Below, in pieces: positions 45,143 through 55,162 of a stretch of DNA of 64,000 bases. Below the pieces are notes generated by a model, which was not told where the DNA came from, did no database searches, and saw only the letters and a program-made list of their open reading frames with translations. How positions within the stretch are numbered: the stretch's first letter is position 1; each line of letters opens with the position of its first letter. Origin of the DNA: an uncultured Lachnospiraceae bacterium. Its GTDB lineage: Bacteria; Bacillota; Clostridia; Lachnospirales; Lachnospiraceae. The position numbers were made by a program, and so were the translations under genes. The DNA lies in assembly GCA_947086895.1 (NCBI GenBank), contig CAMUAR010000010.1, positions 22,989-86,988 on the forward strand, given 5' to 3'.

Positions 45143-45667
45143 ATGAAGGAACTGAAGGATTATGTAAGAAGTATTCCGAATTTCCCGGAGGAAGGTATTA
45201 TTTTTCGGGATATAACAACCGTGCTTGGGGATAAGGACGGGCTGCGCTTAGCGATTGACAAAATGCAGGAATGTTTAAACGACGTTGACTTTGATGTCGT
45301 GGCAGGACCCGAATCCAGGGGATTTATCTTTGGCGTCCCAATTGCATATAATATGGGGAAACCATTTGTGCCGATCCGCAAAAAAGGAAAACTTCCGTGT
45401 GAGACGATCTTTGAGGAGTATGCGCTTGAGTATGGCACCGCGGTGGTTGAGATTCACAAGGATGCAATTTGTCCAGGGCAGAAAGTGGTTATTGTCGATG
45501 ATCTGATTGCGACCGGAGGGACGACGGAGGCGATTGTACGGCTGATTGAGCGGCTTGGGGGCAAGGTTGTCAAGATCGTTTTTTTAATGGAACTTGCAGG
45601 TCTGAAAGGGAGAGAACGCTTAAAGGAACAGGATGTTTCTTCTGTAATATGTTATGACGGCAAGTGA
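45143..45667 (+). CDS. apt: Adenine phosphoribosyltransferase
   Basis: A 174-residue cytosolic enzyme beginning MKELKDYVRSIPNFPEEGI, behind GGGAGGCGG. It has FRDITTVL, the substrate motif AGPESRGFIFG, KKGKLPCET, and the PRPP-binding signature VVIVDDLIATGGTTEA. It salvages adenine to AMP using PRPP. Length and motifs are normal. In many Firmicutes apt lies just upstream of the rel (p)ppGpp gene, as here. Confidence 0.96.
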   Translation: MKELKDYVRSIPNFPEEGIIFRDITTVLGDKDGLRLAIDKMQECLNDVDFDVVAGPESRGFIFGVPIAYNMGKPFVPIRKKGKLPCETIFEEYALEYGTAVVEIHKDAICPGQKVVIVDDLIATGGTTEAIVRLIERLGGKVVKIVFLMELAGLKGRERLKEQDVSSVICYDGK

Positions 45668-45761
45668 TCTGAGACGAGCTTCATTTTATTTTATCTTTGG
45701 TATTTTTTGGAATATACACGAGCGAGAATGTGCAAACTTCACATATCGGATATTTTGTCAT

Positions 45762-45781
45762 AAAAAACCAAGGGTTTTTTG
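45762..45781 (+). terminator. Terminator after apt
   Basis: AAAAAACC (45762-45769) pairs with GGTTTTTT (45773-45780) with a three-base loop, the right arm itself being the T-run. It suggests rel has its own promoter within 45782-45877. Confidence 0.6.
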
Positions 45782-45877
45782 ATTGATTGTAATGACAGAA
45801 GAATCGATTTCAAATTGATTTGGCAGAGCGCAGTTTGGAGAAAAACAGGGACGACAAGGCTTCTTTGGAGGTGAATC

Positions 45878-48199
45878 ATGGACGGAAACAGAAAAAAAGA
45901 GAAACAGGGGGAAAAGGATATACCGCCGGCGCGGGAAGAGTCTGGCACGATAAAAAAATCAGATATTATCGTGCCAAAAGACTTTACAGATGTAGAAGAA
46001 CTTTATAGTATATTGGTAAAAACAATCAGAAACTACCGCCCGTCTACGGACTTATCCATGGTTAGAAAGGCTTATCAGGTCGCGCTGGCAGCGCACAAGG
46101 ACCAAAAGCGCAAATCCGGGGAACCATATATTATTCATCCAGTCTGCGTTGCGATTATTCTTGCTGGACTAGAGCTTGACAAAGAAACGATTGTCGCTGG
46201 TATTCTGCATGATGTCGTTGAAGATACGGTGATGACGACCGACGAGATTGAACAACAGTTTGGAAATGAGGTTGCGCTTCTCGTGGATGGTGTTACAAAG
46301 CTGACTCAACTGAATTATTCCAAAGATAAGGTGGAGATTCAGGCGGAAAACTTAAGAAAAATGTTTCTTGCAATGGCAAAGGATATCCGTGTAATCTTGA
46401 TTAAGCTTGCCGACCGGCTGCACAATATGAGAACGATGCAGTACCAAAGCCCGGAAAAGCAGATTGAAAAATCGCGGGAGACAATGGATATTTACGCTCC
46501 GATTGCTCAAAGGCTTGGTATTTCCAAGATTAAGATTGAGCTTGACGATCTGTCGCTAAAATATCTGGAACCACAGGTATACAGCGATCTTGAGGAAAAA
46601 CTTGCCTCAAAAAAGGAGGAGCGGGAAGCGTTTATTTCGGATATTATTGAGGAAGTTGACGAGCAGATTAAGGAAGCAGGCATTGACGCAAAAATAGACG
46701 GGCGGGTGAAACACTTTTTCAGCATCTACAAAAAGATGGTAAATCAGCATAAGACGCTGGAGCAGATCTATGATATTTTTGCAATCCGTATTATTGTTGA
46801 CACCGTGAAAGACTGCTACACGGCGCTTGGCGTTATCCATGAGATGTATAAGCCGATTCCGGGCAGGCTCAAAGATTACATTGCGATGCCAAAAGCCAAT
46901 ATGTATCAATCGCTGCACACAACACTGATCGGACCAAAAGGTCAGCCGTTTGAAATTCAGATACGGACATTTGAGATGCACCGCACCGCAGAGTATGGAA
47001 TTGCCGCGCACTGGAAATATAAGGATGCACAGAACGGAAAAACGCCGGAGCGCACCGAGGAGGAAAAGCTGACTTGGCTGCGCCAGATTTTGGAGTGGCA
47101 GCGGGAAACTTCCGACAACCGGGAATTTTTAAATTTGATCAAAAGTGATCTTGATCTGTTTTCCGATCATGTCTATTGTTTTACGCCGAGCGGCGATGTC
47201 AAAAATCTTCCGGCGGGTTCAACTCCTGTTGATTTTGCGTACAGTATTCACAGTGCGGTCGGCAATAAGATGGTAGGAGCCAAAGTGAACGGCAAGCTTG
47301 TAACATTTGACTATGTGATTCAGAACGGGGATCGGATTGAGGTTTTGACTTCACAAAATTCCAGAGGACCAAGCCGCGACTGGCTGAATCTTGTCAAAAG
47401 CACGCAGGCAAAAAATAAAATTAACCAGTGGTTCCGGGCAGAATTGAAAGAAGACAATATTCTGCGAGGCAAGGAGCTGATCGCCTCCTACTGCAAGGCA
47501 AAAAATATTGTGCTCAGCGACCTCTTAAAGAACGATTTTATGGAATCGTGTATGAGCAAATACGGTTTTAAAGACTGGGATTCTGTCTATGCCGCAGTCG
47601 GGCATGGCGGTCTGACGGAAGGTCAGATTGTCGGCAAGCTTGTGGGCGAGTATGAGAAAAAACATAAAAAGGAAATCACGGATGAAAAAGTTCTTGAGGT
47701 GATTGCCGAGACAAAGAAAGCCCGCCCCGCGCAGGTAAAAGCAAAGGGAGGAATTATGGTTCAGGGCGTCCATGATATTGCCGTTCGTTTTTCCAAGTGC
47801 TGTTCGCCGGTTCCAGGGGATGAGATTGTCGGTTTTGTCACAAGAGGACGCGGGGTTTCGATTCACCGCACAGACTGTATTAATGTGATGAATTTAACGG
47901 ATACCGAGCGGGGGCGCATGATCAATGCCGAGTGGAGCATCTCTGAAAAAAACGACGAGCTGTACAATGCGGAGATCAATATTTACACCCAGAATCACAG
48001 CGGAATTATGTTCCAGATTTCAAAATTATTTACGGAGGCAAATATCAATATCGACTCAATGTCAGTTCGCACGAACAAGCAGGGGACGGCGACGATCAAC
48101 GTCGGATTTGGAATTTACGGCAAGGAACAGCTTCGGCAGCTGATTGCAAAGCTGTGTGCGATTGATGGTGTGTTGGATGTGGAGAGGACAATGGGATGA
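45878..48199 (+). CDS. rel: Bifunctional (p)ppGpp synthetase/hydrolase, RelA/SpoT family
   Basis: A 773-residue long-form Rel. The N-terminal hydrolase domain has an intact HD motif (HDVVEDT, residues 111-117). The synthetase domain follows with YKPIPGRLKDYIAMPK and YQSLHTT, then TGS (CFTPSGDVKNLPAG), a zinc-finger-like region with KCCSPVPGDEI, and a C-terminal ACT domain. The short N-terminal extension (first 30 residues) is charged. Start at 45878 has TTGGAGG upstream. It makes and degrades the stringent-response alarmone. The stop overlaps the next ATG (ATGATAA), so it is coupled to the MBL hydrolase, a common Firmicute arrangement. Confidence 0.95.
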   Translation: MDGNRKKEKQGEKDIPPAREESGTIKKSDIIVPKDFTDVEELYSILVKTIRNYRPSTDLSMVRKAYQVALAAHKDQKRKSGEPYIIHPVCVAIILAGLELDKETIVAGILHDVVEDTVMTTDEIEQQFGNEVALLVDGVTKLTQLNYSKDKVEIQAENLRKMFLAMAKDIRVILIKLADRLHNMRTMQYQSPEKQIEKSRETMDIYAPIAQRLGISKIKIELDDLSLKYLEPQVYSDLEEKLASKKEEREAFISDIIEEVDEQIKEAGIDAKIDGRVKHFFSIYKKMVNQHKTLEQIYDIFAIRIIVDTVKDCYTALGVIHEMYKPIPGRLKDYIAMPKANMYQSLHTTLIGPKGQPFEIQIRTFEMHRTAEYGIAAHWKYKDAQNGKTPERTEEEKLTWLRQILEWQRETSDNREFLNLIKSDLDLFSDHVYCFTPSGDVKNLPAGSTPVDFAYSIHSAVGNKMVGAKVNGKLVTFDYVIQNGDRIEVLTSQNSRGPSRDWLNLVKSTQAKNKINQWFRAELKEDNILRGKELIASYCKAKNIVLSDLLKNDFMESCMSKYGFKDWDSVYAAVGHGGLTEGQIVGKLVGEYEKKHKKEITDEKVLEVIAETKKARPAQVKAKGGIMVQGVHDIAVRFSKCCSPVPGDEIVGFVTRGRGVSIHRTDCINVMNLTDTERGRMINAEWSISEKNDELYNAEINIYTQNHSGIMFQISKLFTEANINIDSMSVRTNKQGTATINVGFGIYGKEQLRQLIAKLCAIDGVLDVERTMG

Positions 48200-48816
48200 T
48201 AATTGAGAAAATTGTGGTCGGACCAGTTCTGACAAACTGTTATGTTGTTTCGGACGAAGAAAAAGGAGACGCTGTTGTTATTGACCCAGGCGGAGGTGCA
48301 GAAAAAATTTCTGCGTATCTTCGCGATAAACATTTTACCTTGCAGGCTATTTTGCTGACTCATGGACATTTTGATCATATAATAGCGGCGGAAAAGCTGC
48401 GCTCGGAATTTTCTGCAAAAGTGTATTGTCTTGAAGGGGAGCAGGAATTGATGGCAGATCCGGTTATGAATGTCGGACATACCTTTGGTTCGCCTTGCGC
48501 ACTTATTCCTGATAAAACGTTTGCGGATGGAGAGAAGTTGGAGTTTGGCGCGGTTTCCTGCCGTGTGATTGCGCTTCCAGGTCATACATCCGGCGGCGCA
48601 GGTTTCTATTTTGAAGAGGAAGAAATTCTTTTTTCGGGCGATACTCTATTTTTTGAATCGGTGGGGCGCACGGATATGCCAACAGGAAACGAAAGAATTC
48701 TTCTTGCGACAATTGCAGAGAAAATTTTTACGCTGCCAGATTCGACAAAAATATATCCAGGTCATGGATCTTACACAAGCGTAGGTTATGAGAAAGAAAA
48801 TAACCCATATCTGTAA
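48196..48816 (+). CDS. MBL-fold metallo-hydrolase, glyoxalase II-like (YcbL type)
   Basis: A 206-residue metallo-beta-lactamase-fold hydrolase with metal-ligand motifs THGHFDHI, an LPGHTSGG His, an FSGDTLFFESVGRTD Asp and a final PGHGSYT. It lacks the C-terminal substrate domain of true glyoxalase II, so a general thioester-hydrolase role is all that can be said. The start overlaps the rel stop by 4 bases, implying translational coupling, and hemZ follows 52 bases later. Confidence 0.88.
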   Translation: MIIEKIVVGPVLTNCYVVSDEEKGDAVVIDPGGGAEKISAYLRDKHFTLQAILLTHGHFDHIIAAEKLRSEFSAKVYCLEGEQELMADPVMNVGHTFGSPCALIPDKTFADGEKLEFGAVSCRVIALPGHTSGGAGFYFEEEEILFSGDTLFFESVGRTDMPTGNERILLATIAEKIFTLPDSTKIYPGHGSYTSVGYEKENNPYL

Positions 48817-48868
48817 CACTTTTGGAAGATTTGTAATGAAATAAGAGTAAGGAGTTTTTCAACAGCAG

Positions 48869-50392
48869 ATGTCAACAGAAATAATTACATTGATGGTGTG
48901 GGGGGAGGATTTTGAACAGGAGCTGCGCCCGCTGATCAAAGCATTTTACCCGGGCGCACAGTTTCAGGTGACAAAAGAAACCTGGGACGGCTGTCCGGTA
49001 AAAGATGCGGCGTCTTTCCTTAGAATACTAAAAGAACAAGATGCGCCATGGGATTATGCGTTTTTGCTGTATCCGCAGGAGGGATATTTTGCGGCAAGAG
49101 GAAAAGAAGGCTGGCAGGCAGGTGAGTTTCATCACATTCCGGCAAATGCACAGAGACGGGATTACCGCAATGTGATGATGCGAGGTTTTTACCGGATGCT
49201 TCAAGAACGGTCAGAACGTGTGCTTCCGTGGGGCATTCTAACGGGAATTCGCCCGACAAAACTTATGCTTGAACATATTGAGGCAGGGGAGAGCGAGAGT
49301 GAAGTCCGCGCTTATATGGAGGAAGAATATCTGTGTTCGAAGGAAAAAATAGATGTGGGCATAGAAGTTGCGAAGCGGGAACACAAGATACTTTCCTCGA
49401 TCGACTGCGCGGCAGGCTACAGCGTTTATATCGGGATTCCATTCTGCCCAAGCACCTGTTATTATTGTTCTTTTACTTCTTTTCCCGTCGGCGTGTACGG
49501 TGGGCTGATGGACGATTATTTGGCGGCGCTGGAAAAAGAAATCCGGTATGCCGGTGATGCGCTGCCAGAAAAGCAGCTTCATACGCTCTATATAGGCGGA
49601 GGAACTCCGACCACATTGTCAGAAAAGCAGTTGGATCGCCTTCTTACCTGCATAGAAGAAAATTTTGACCTCTCGCATTTAAAAGAATTCACTGTGGAGG
49701 CGGGACGCCCAGACAGTATTACAAAAGAAAAACTTGCTGTGATCCGCTCGCATAAAGCTGGCAGAATTTCCATTAACCCGCAGACGATGAAACAGGAAAC
49801 GCTGAATCTGATCGGGCGCAGACACACAGTAGAGCAGATTGAGGAAACCTTCTATCTTGCGCGGGAACTTGGTTTTGACAATATCAATATGGATTTGATT
49901 TTGGGGCTTGCAAAGGAAACACCGCAGGATGTGGCAAAGACTCTGGAAAAAATTGGAAAATTATCGCCGGATAACCTTACAGTACATACACTTGCAGTAA
50001 AGCGAGCAGCAAGGCTTACGACAAACAAGGAGGAGTATGAAGGGCTTGAGGCGAAGGACGTGCAGAAAATGCAGCGTTTCAGCAGTGAATTTGCCGCTGC
50101 AAATAACTATTATCCATACTATCTGTATCGCCAGAAAAATATAACAGAAAATCTGGAGAATATAGGGTATGCCAGACCTGGCAGAGAGGGATTGTACAAT
50201 ATTTTGATTATGGAGGAGAAACAGACTATTTTGGCGCTTGGAGCCGGTGCGACGACAAAGTTTGTTTTTCACAACAAAAATCAATTAGAACGGGTTGAAA
50301 ATGTAAAGAACTTAAAAGATTATATCGGACGGATTGATGAAATGATTGCGAGAAAGCAGAATTTTCTCGCGCGTTTTGGAAGAGAGCTTTAA
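48869..50392 (+). CDS. hemZ: Coproporphyrinogen III oxidase-like radical SAM protein HemZ
   Basis: A 507-residue radical SAM protein of the HemZ group. The N-terminal ~180 residues are the HemZ-specific region; the cluster motif is IPFCPSTCYYC (Cys193, Cys197, Cys200), with YIGGGTPTTLS and the substrate loop typical of HemN-like proteins. Firmicute HemZ is classed as an oxygen-independent coproporphyrinogen dehydrogenase, but many anaerobes carrying it lack heme synthesis, so the actual substrate is uncertain. It lies in the common order rel - MBL hydrolase - hemZ - HD protein - hisS - aspS. Confidence 0.9.
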   Translation: MSTEIITLMVWGEDFEQELRPLIKAFYPGAQFQVTKETWDGCPVKDAASFLRILKEQDAPWDYAFLLYPQEGYFAARGKEGWQAGEFHHIPANAQRRDYRNVMMRGFYRMLQERSERVLPWGILTGIRPTKLMLEHIEAGESESEVRAYMEEEYLCSKEKIDVGIEVAKREHKILSSIDCAAGYSVYIGIPFCPSTCYYCSFTSFPVGVYGGLMDDYLAALEKEIRYAGDALPEKQLHTLYIGGGTPTTLSEKQLDRLLTCIEENFDLSHLKEFTVEAGRPDSITKEKLAVIRSHKAGRISINPQTMKQETLNLIGRRHTVEQIEETFYLARELGFDNINMDLILGLAKETPQDVAKTLEKIGKLSPDNLTVHTLAVKRAARLTTNKEEYEGLEAKDVQKMQRFSSEFAAANNYYPYYLYRQKNITENLENIGYARPGREGLYNILIMEEKQTILALGAGATTKFVFHNKNQLERVENVKNLKDYIGRIDEMIARKQNFLARFGREL

Positions 50393-50410
50393 GGGTGCGC
50401 CGGGGATAAA

Positions 50411-51229
50411 ATGCCGTATGTTTGGCAGTATGGTTTGTTGGAAAGTGTAGGATTAGTTATGATTCAAAATTTGGACGAACGGATATGGTCAGTTTTTGAG
50501 CAGGAAAATATTGTTGGAAATGATCTGGTGGACGCTTTGAATCACGGAATGCTGGTGAGCAATCTCGCTGGTCTGCTCGCGGCAGAGCATGGCTGCAACG
50601 AGGAATTTTGCACGGAAATTATGCGCGCGGGGCTGGTTCACGATATCGGGAAGCTGCAGCTGGGAAGATTTTTGTACGGTCGGAATGACGGCGGGCTTGA
50701 AATAGAAGAGTTGAAATATGTTCGGATGCACCCAACGCTCGGTCATGAGAGACTTGTGCGGATCGGAGGATTTTCCGATTTGGTTCTTGAGGCGGTATAT
50801 CATCACCATGAAAATTTTGACGGCACAGGCTATCCACGCAATTTAAGAGGGGAGAAAATACCGCTTGCGGCGCGGATTTTAAGAATATGCGACGTGTATG
50901 CAGCGATGATTTCTGAACGTCCGTACCGGGCGGCATTTGACAGCGACGCCGCGGTGGAGATGATGATTGACGAGGTTCATCATTTTGATATGAAAATGTT
51001 TCTTGCATTTCTAAAGATTGTTCATTCGGAGCAGATTGAAGAGATCTGGCAGTTTGCGGAATGTGCCAACAAAAAAATCCGCGATCGCGGAAACAACAAA
51101 GAAGATTATGATGTGCAGTTAAATTCAAAGCAGCTTGCAGCGCAGATCGCACAGTTAAGACAGCAATCGCAAAACGATAGGTCAAAGCAAAAAAGTGAAC
51201 CGCTTATGGCTATATTGGAGTGTGTTTGA
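50411..51229 (+). CDS. HD-GYP domain protein, likely c-di-GMP phosphodiesterase
   Basis: A 272-residue cytosolic protein with an HD-GYP domain: GLVHDIGKLQLG (HD at residues 77-78), MHPTLGHERL, YHHHENFDGTGYP (GYP motif intact) and RICDVYAAMISERPYR. No sensory or receiver domain precedes it. The HD-GYP family hydrolyses c-di-GMP to GMP. The start is 50411 (weak GGGG site) or ATG 50459 (AGGAT site), changing the length by 16 residues. The C-terminal tail is Gln-rich and helical. It is placed 18 bases after hemZ. Confidence 0.85.
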   Translation: MPYVWQYGLLESVGLVMIQNLDERIWSVFEQENIVGNDLVDALNHGMLVSNLAGLLAAEHGCNEEFCTEIMRAGLVHDIGKLQLGRFLYGRNDGGLEIEELKYVRMHPTLGHERLVRIGGFSDLVLEAVYHHHENFDGTGYPRNLRGEKIPLAARILRICDVYAAMISERPYRAAFDSDAAVEMMIDEVHHFDMKMFLAFLKIVHSEQIEEIWQFAECANKKIRDRGNNKEDYDVQLNSKQLAAQIAQLRQQSQNDRSKQKSEPLMAILECV

Positions 51230-51305
51230 GATATAGAGTAAAGAGAGAGAAGAAAACAAAAAGCTGGTATAAAGTCCACTTTATACCGCGGAAATGAGGA
51301 TTGTC

Positions 51306-52550
51306 ATGATTACACAAAGACCGAAAGGCACACAGGATTGGTACGGCAAAGATATGTACCGGCGTGCAGTGATTGAAGCGGAGGCAAAAAAACTTTGCAG
51401 AGCTTACAATATAAAAGAAATCAGCACGCCGGTATTTGAACATACCGTATTGTTTTCGCGCGGCGTCGGTGAGACAACGGACGTTGTGCAGAAGGAGATG
51501 TATACGTTTACGGATAAAGGAAACCGCAGTATTACGCTGAAGCCGGAGGGTACGGCAGGGGCGATCCGCGCATACTTGGAGAACAGTCTGTATGCGGAAA
51601 GTCAGCCGACAAAACTTTTTTATTTTACGCAGGCGTTTCGCTATGAGAATCCTCAGAGCGGCAGGCTGCGCGAGCATCACCAGTTTGGCGTGGAGTTTGT
51701 CGGTTCCAAAAGCCCGCTTGTTGAGGCGGAGCTGATTACACTGCTCACAAAGTTTATAGAAAGAATTGGATTAAAGGATGTAAAGCTGCACATCAACAGC
51801 ATTGGCTGCAAAAATTGCCGCAAAATATATAATGAAGCACTTTTATCTTATTTAAAACAGCATGAGCAATGTTTATGCGGAACCTGTAAAGAAAGAATGC
51901 AGAAAAATCCGCTTCGCGTTCTGGACTGCAAAGTCCCTGGCTGCAAAGAAATTGTCAAGGATGCGCCGCGCACAATTGAATATCTTGACGAGGAATGTCT
52001 TGCACACTTTGAGGAATTAAAAGAATTGCTTACTGGGCTTAATATTCCTTATGAAGTTGATACTGGAATTGTAAGAGGTTTGGATTACTATACAAAGACC
52101 GTGTTTGAGTTTGTGGATTCAAACGGTTTTACTCTTTGCGGCGGCGGAAGATATGATGGTCTTGTACATGAGATTGATGAAAAACAGGATATTCCATCGG
52201 TCGGTTTTGGCATGGGAATCGAGAGAATTTTATATTTTCTCGACAAAGAGGGAGTGGAGCTTTCGCCGGAGGAGCCGGTAAAATTGTATGTTGGCATTTT
52301 GGGAAAAGAAGCCAGAGAGCGTGCGTTTAAAATTGTGACGAAACTTCGGGATGCGGGGGTTTCTGTTGAGACGGACTATATGGATCGCAGTGTGAAAGCG
52401 CAGATGAAGTATGCAAACAAAATCGGAGCGCAGAACACAGTGATTATCGGGGCGGATGAGCTGGATAAAAATACGGTTTTCGTGAAACATATGGAAAGTG
52501 GAGAACAGACGGAAGTTGCGCTGGATCAGCTGGAAGAATTTTTTCTTTAG
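51306..52550 (+). CDS. hisS: Histidyl-tRNA synthetase
   Basis: A 414-residue class II synthetase starting [14 protein letters not shown], with GAGGA 7-11 bases upstream of ATG 51306. Motif 1-2 region [33 protein letters not shown], motif 2 [18 protein letters not shown], the histidine-specific [13 protein letters not shown] and GGGRYDGL, motif 3 [10 protein letters not shown], and the anticodon-binding domain after residue 320. It charges tRNA-His. A 9-bp hairpin (GGTATAAAG/CTTTATACC, 51266-51287) lies just upstream. aspS follows 28 bases later, the usual Firmicute pair. Confidence 0.95.
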   Translation: MITQRPKGTQDWYGKDMYRRAVIEAEAKKLCRAYNIKEISTPVFEHTVLFSRGVGETTDVVQKEMYTFTDKGNRSITLKPEGTAGAIRAYLENSLYAESQPTKLFYFTQAFRYENPQSGRLREHHQFGVEFVGSKSPLVEAELITLLTKFIERIGLKDVKLHINSIGCKNCRKIYNEALLSYLKQHEQCLCGTCKERMQKNPLRVLDCKVPGCKEIVKDAPRTIEYLDEECLAHFEELKELLTGLNIPYEVDTGIVRGLDYYTKTVFEFVDSNGFTLCGGGRYDGLVHEIDEKQDIPSVGFGMGIERILYFLDKEGVELSPEEPVKLYVGILGKEARERAFKIVTKLRDAGVSVETDYMDRSVKAQMKYANKIGAQNTVIIGADELDKNTVFVKHMESGEQTEVALDQLEEFFL

Positions 52551-52578
52551 ACTATAATAAAAACGAGAGGACAAAGTT

Positions 52579-54372
52579 ATGGCAGAATCAATGAAGGGAA
52601 TGCACCGGACTCATCGCTGCACAGAGCTTTCTACCGCTGATATAGGGCAGACGGCAACCGTGATGGGATGGGTGCAAAAAAGCAGAAACAAGGGCGGCAT
52701 TATTTTTGTCGATTTGAGAGATCGTTCGGGAATCTTGCAGATTATTTTCGAGCAGGAGGATATTGGCCAAGAAGGGTTTGAAAAGGCGTACAAGCTGCGC
52801 AGCGAGTTTGTGATTGCTGTGACAGGGCGTGTGGAGGCGCGCTCTGGAGCGGTGAATGAAAACCTTTTGACCGGGGAGATTGAACTGCGCGCAAAAGAAT
52901 TGCGCATTCTCTCGGAGGCGGAGACACCGCCTTTCCCGATTGAGGAAGGCTCAAAGACAAAAGAAGAACTGCGCTTGAAATATCGTTATCTTGATCTGAG
53001 AAGACCAGATTTGCAGCGCAATTTAATGCTGCGCAGCCGCGTGGCAACATTGACGCGCCAATTTCTCTCCGACGAGGGTTTTCTTGAGATTGAGACGCCG
53101 ATGTTATGCAAATCCACGCCGGAAGGCGCGCGGGATTATCTTGTTCCAAGCCGCGTTCATCCGGGAAATTTTTATGCGCTTCCGCAATCGCCGCAGCTGT
53201 TTAAACAGCTTTTGATGTGTTCTGGATGCGACCGCTATTTTCAGCTTGCGCGGTGCTTCCGCGATGAGGATTTGCGCGCGGACCGTCAGCCGGAATTTAC
53301 GCAGATCGATATGGAACTTTCCTTTGTTGATGTGGATGATGTGATTGATGTCAATGAAAGGCTGCTTGCAAAGTTATTTGGCGAGGTGCTTGGCATAAAT
53401 GTTTCGCTGCCGATTCAGAGAATGACATGGCAGGAAGCGATGGATCGGTTTGGATCCGATAAACCAGATACTCGTTTTGGAATGGAATTAAAAAATGTGA
53501 CGGAGCTTGTAAAGAACTGCGGTTTTTCCGTTTTTGCGGGAGCGGCGGCAGCAGGCGGCACAGTCCGGGGGATCAATGCGTCAGGGCAGGGCGAGATGCC
53601 GCGCAAAAAGATCGACGCGCTTGTGGAGTTTGCGAAGGGTTTTGGAGCAAAAGGACTGGCTTATCTTGCGATCGCGCAGGACAACACGGTGAAATCTTCC
53701 TTTACAAAGTTTTTGAGCGACGACGAAGTAAAAGCTCTGATTGCCGCGATGGATGGAAAACCAGGCGACCTGCTTTTATTTGCCGCAGATAAAAATAAAA
53801 TCGTCTATGATGTTCTTGGCAATCTGCGCTTGGAACTTGCGAAAAACTTAGGGCTTTTGGACAAAGGGCAGTATAATTTCCTCTGGGTGACAGAGTTTCC
53901 TCTGTTTGAGTACTCGGAGGAGGAAGAGCGTTTTGTCGCAATGCATCATCCGTTTACAATGCCGATGGAGGAGGATCTGCCGATGTTGAAATCCGATCCG
54001 GCAAAGGTGCGCGCAAAAGCTTACGATATTGTGCTGAATGGAACGGAGATCGGCGGAGGTTCCGTCCGTATTTTCCAGAATCATGTGCAGGAGCAGATGT
54101 TTGAGGCGCTTGGATTTACGCGCGAGGAGGCTTATGAGCGGTTTGGATTTTTGCTGAATGCGTTCAAGTACGGAGTTCCGCCGCACGCAGGGCTTGCTTA
54201 TGGTTTGGACCGCCTTGTGATGCTGATGGCAAAAGAGGATTCGATCCGCGATGTAATTGCATTCCCGAAGGTCAAAGATGCTTCCTGTCTGATGACAGGC
54301 GCTCCTAATGTGGTGGATAAAAAACAGTTGGAAGAGCTTGAGATTGCAATTTTAGGGGAACCTCAAGAATAG
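52579..54372 (+). CDS. aspS: Aspartyl-tRNA synthetase, bacterial type
   Basis: A 597-residue class IIb synthetase with N-terminal OB anticodon domain (HRCTELSTADIGQTATVMGW), motif 2 FRDEDLRADRQPEFTQID, the GAD insertion domain characteristic of bacterial AspRS, and motif 3 GLAYGLDRLVMLM. The start ATG 52579 has GAGAGGA upstream. It charges tRNA-Asp. It is last in the hisS-aspS pair. Full length, no anomalies. Confidence 0.96.
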   Translation: MAESMKGMHRTHRCTELSTADIGQTATVMGWVQKSRNKGGIIFVDLRDRSGILQIIFEQEDIGQEGFEKAYKLRSEFVIAVTGRVEARSGAVNENLLTGEIELRAKELRILSEAETPPFPIEEGSKTKEELRLKYRYLDLRRPDLQRNLMLRSRVATLTRQFLSDEGFLEIETPMLCKSTPEGARDYLVPSRVHPGNFYALPQSPQLFKQLLMCSGCDRYFQLARCFRDEDLRADRQPEFTQIDMELSFVDVDDVIDVNERLLAKLFGEVLGINVSLPIQRMTWQEAMDRFGSDKPDTRFGMELKNVTELVKNCGFSVFAGAAAAGGTVRGINASGQGEMPRKKIDALVEFAKGFGAKGLAYLAIAQDNTVKSSFTKFLSDDEVKALIAAMDGKPGDLLLFAADKNKIVYDVLGNLRLELAKNLGLLDKGQYNFLWVTEFPLFEYSEEEERFVAMHHPFTMPMEEDLPMLKSDPAKVRAKAYDIVLNGTEIGGGSVRIFQNHVQEQMFEALGFTREEAYERFGFLLNAFKYGVPPHAGLAYGLDRLVMLMAKEDSIRDVIAFPKVKDASCLMTGAPNVVDKKQLEELEIAILGEPQE

Positions 54373-54441
54373 TCGGAAAATGTTAAAAAATGTCGAATGC
54401 TGAAAAATTTACGAAAATATTAACAAATTATAAAAAAAGAT

Positions 54442-54470
54442 TTGACATTGTTAAGAAAAAATGATATGAT
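54442..54470 (+). promoter_or_regulatory. Near-consensus promoter of the cold-shock gene
   Basis: TTGACA at 54442-54447, exactly 17 bases, then TATGAT at 54465-54470. The transcript would have a ~50-base leader before ATG 54529. This is among the strongest promoters in the window, consistent with an abundant small protein. Confidence 0.85.
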
Positions 54471-54528
54471 AATAACGTCAAAGCAAAGTGCTATGACAAT
54501 TTAGAATGATTTTTTGGAGGAAACACAC

Positions 54529-54726
54529 ATGAAAGGTACAGTGAAGTGGTTTAATAACCAGAAGGGCTTCGGTTTCATCTCTGACGAGCAGGGCAATGAT
54601 GTATTCGTACATTACTCCGGGCTGAACATGGAAGGCTTTAAGTCTTTGGATGAGGGTCAGGCAGTAGAGTTCGACGTAGTCCAGGGAGCGAAGGGGCCGC
54701 AGGCGACGAACGTAACAAAATTATAA
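54529..54726 (+). CDS. csp: Cold-shock domain protein (CspA family)
   Basis: A 65-residue OB-fold protein, [19 protein letters not shown], with RNP1 KGFGFI and RNP2 VFVHY motifs. ATG 54529 follows TTTGGAGG at a good spacing; an in-frame ATG at 54514 is too early, since the ribosome site lies inside it. Cold-shock proteins bind single-stranded RNA and DNA and act as RNA chaperones. Monocistronic with its own strong promoter and a terminator about 90 bases downstream. Confidence 0.96.
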   Translation: MKGTVKWFNNQKGFGFISDEQGNDVFVHYSGLNMEGFKSLDEGQAVEFDVVQGAKGPQATNVTKL

Positions 54727-54817
54727 TTTAACCGCGTTTTGTAATGTACCTTTTCTAATATATAATTTGCATAAAATTTATACGGAATTGTTATATCTAT
54801 CGAAACGAAATGGTGCA

Positions 54818-54850
54818 GGACCGTCCCTTGTACAAGGGGGCGGTCTTTTT
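54818..54850 (+). terminator. Terminator after the cold-shock gene
   Basis: GGACCGTCCCTTG pairs with CAAGGGGGCGGTC (one bulge) around a two-to-four base loop, followed by TTTTT. Just after it, a 14-base direct repeat CTGCTCGATTGCGC occurs at 54878-54891 and 54909-54922, of unknown meaning. The rest of 54727-55162 holds only the galM promoter. Confidence 0.8.
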
Positions 54851-55056
54851 GCGTGCGCAGAGGAAGATAGCTCTTTCCTGCTCGATTGCGCACGCCGATG
54901 AATCTTCTCTGCTCGATTGCGCCATACAACAACAGAGCTGAGATTTTGCAGTTCCTTTGTCCGTATGTAAAATACAAAATGCTGAATCAAAAAATGATAC
55001 AAAAATACTTGGGTGGCACATTTCGATTTGCCGCAGTTTTTTGTACGCGAAATAAC

Positions 55057-55085
55057 TGTACAACCGTCTGGAAAAATGTTATACT
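55057..55085 (+). promoter_or_regulatory. Probable promoter of galM
   Basis: TGTACA at 55057-55062, a 17-base spacer and TATACT at 55080-55085, about 78 bases before the galM ATG. A TTGTAC...GTACAA inverted repeat (55041-55063) overlaps the -35 and could be an operator. Confidence 0.55.
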
Positions 55086-55162
55086 GTATCCAATGGCGGC
55101 ATTTTTTTTTGTTCTATAGAAAAATGCATTCGAAAAGACATTTTGTAAAAAGGGGGATTTTT

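Noticed and set aside
51230..51305. Possible T-box leader before hisS (TATACCGCGG next to a hairpin)
   Set aside because: The gap after the HD-GYP gene is only about 75 bases, there is no specifier stem, no GGGTGG-type T-box sequence and no terminator alternative; only a 9-bp hairpin is clear.
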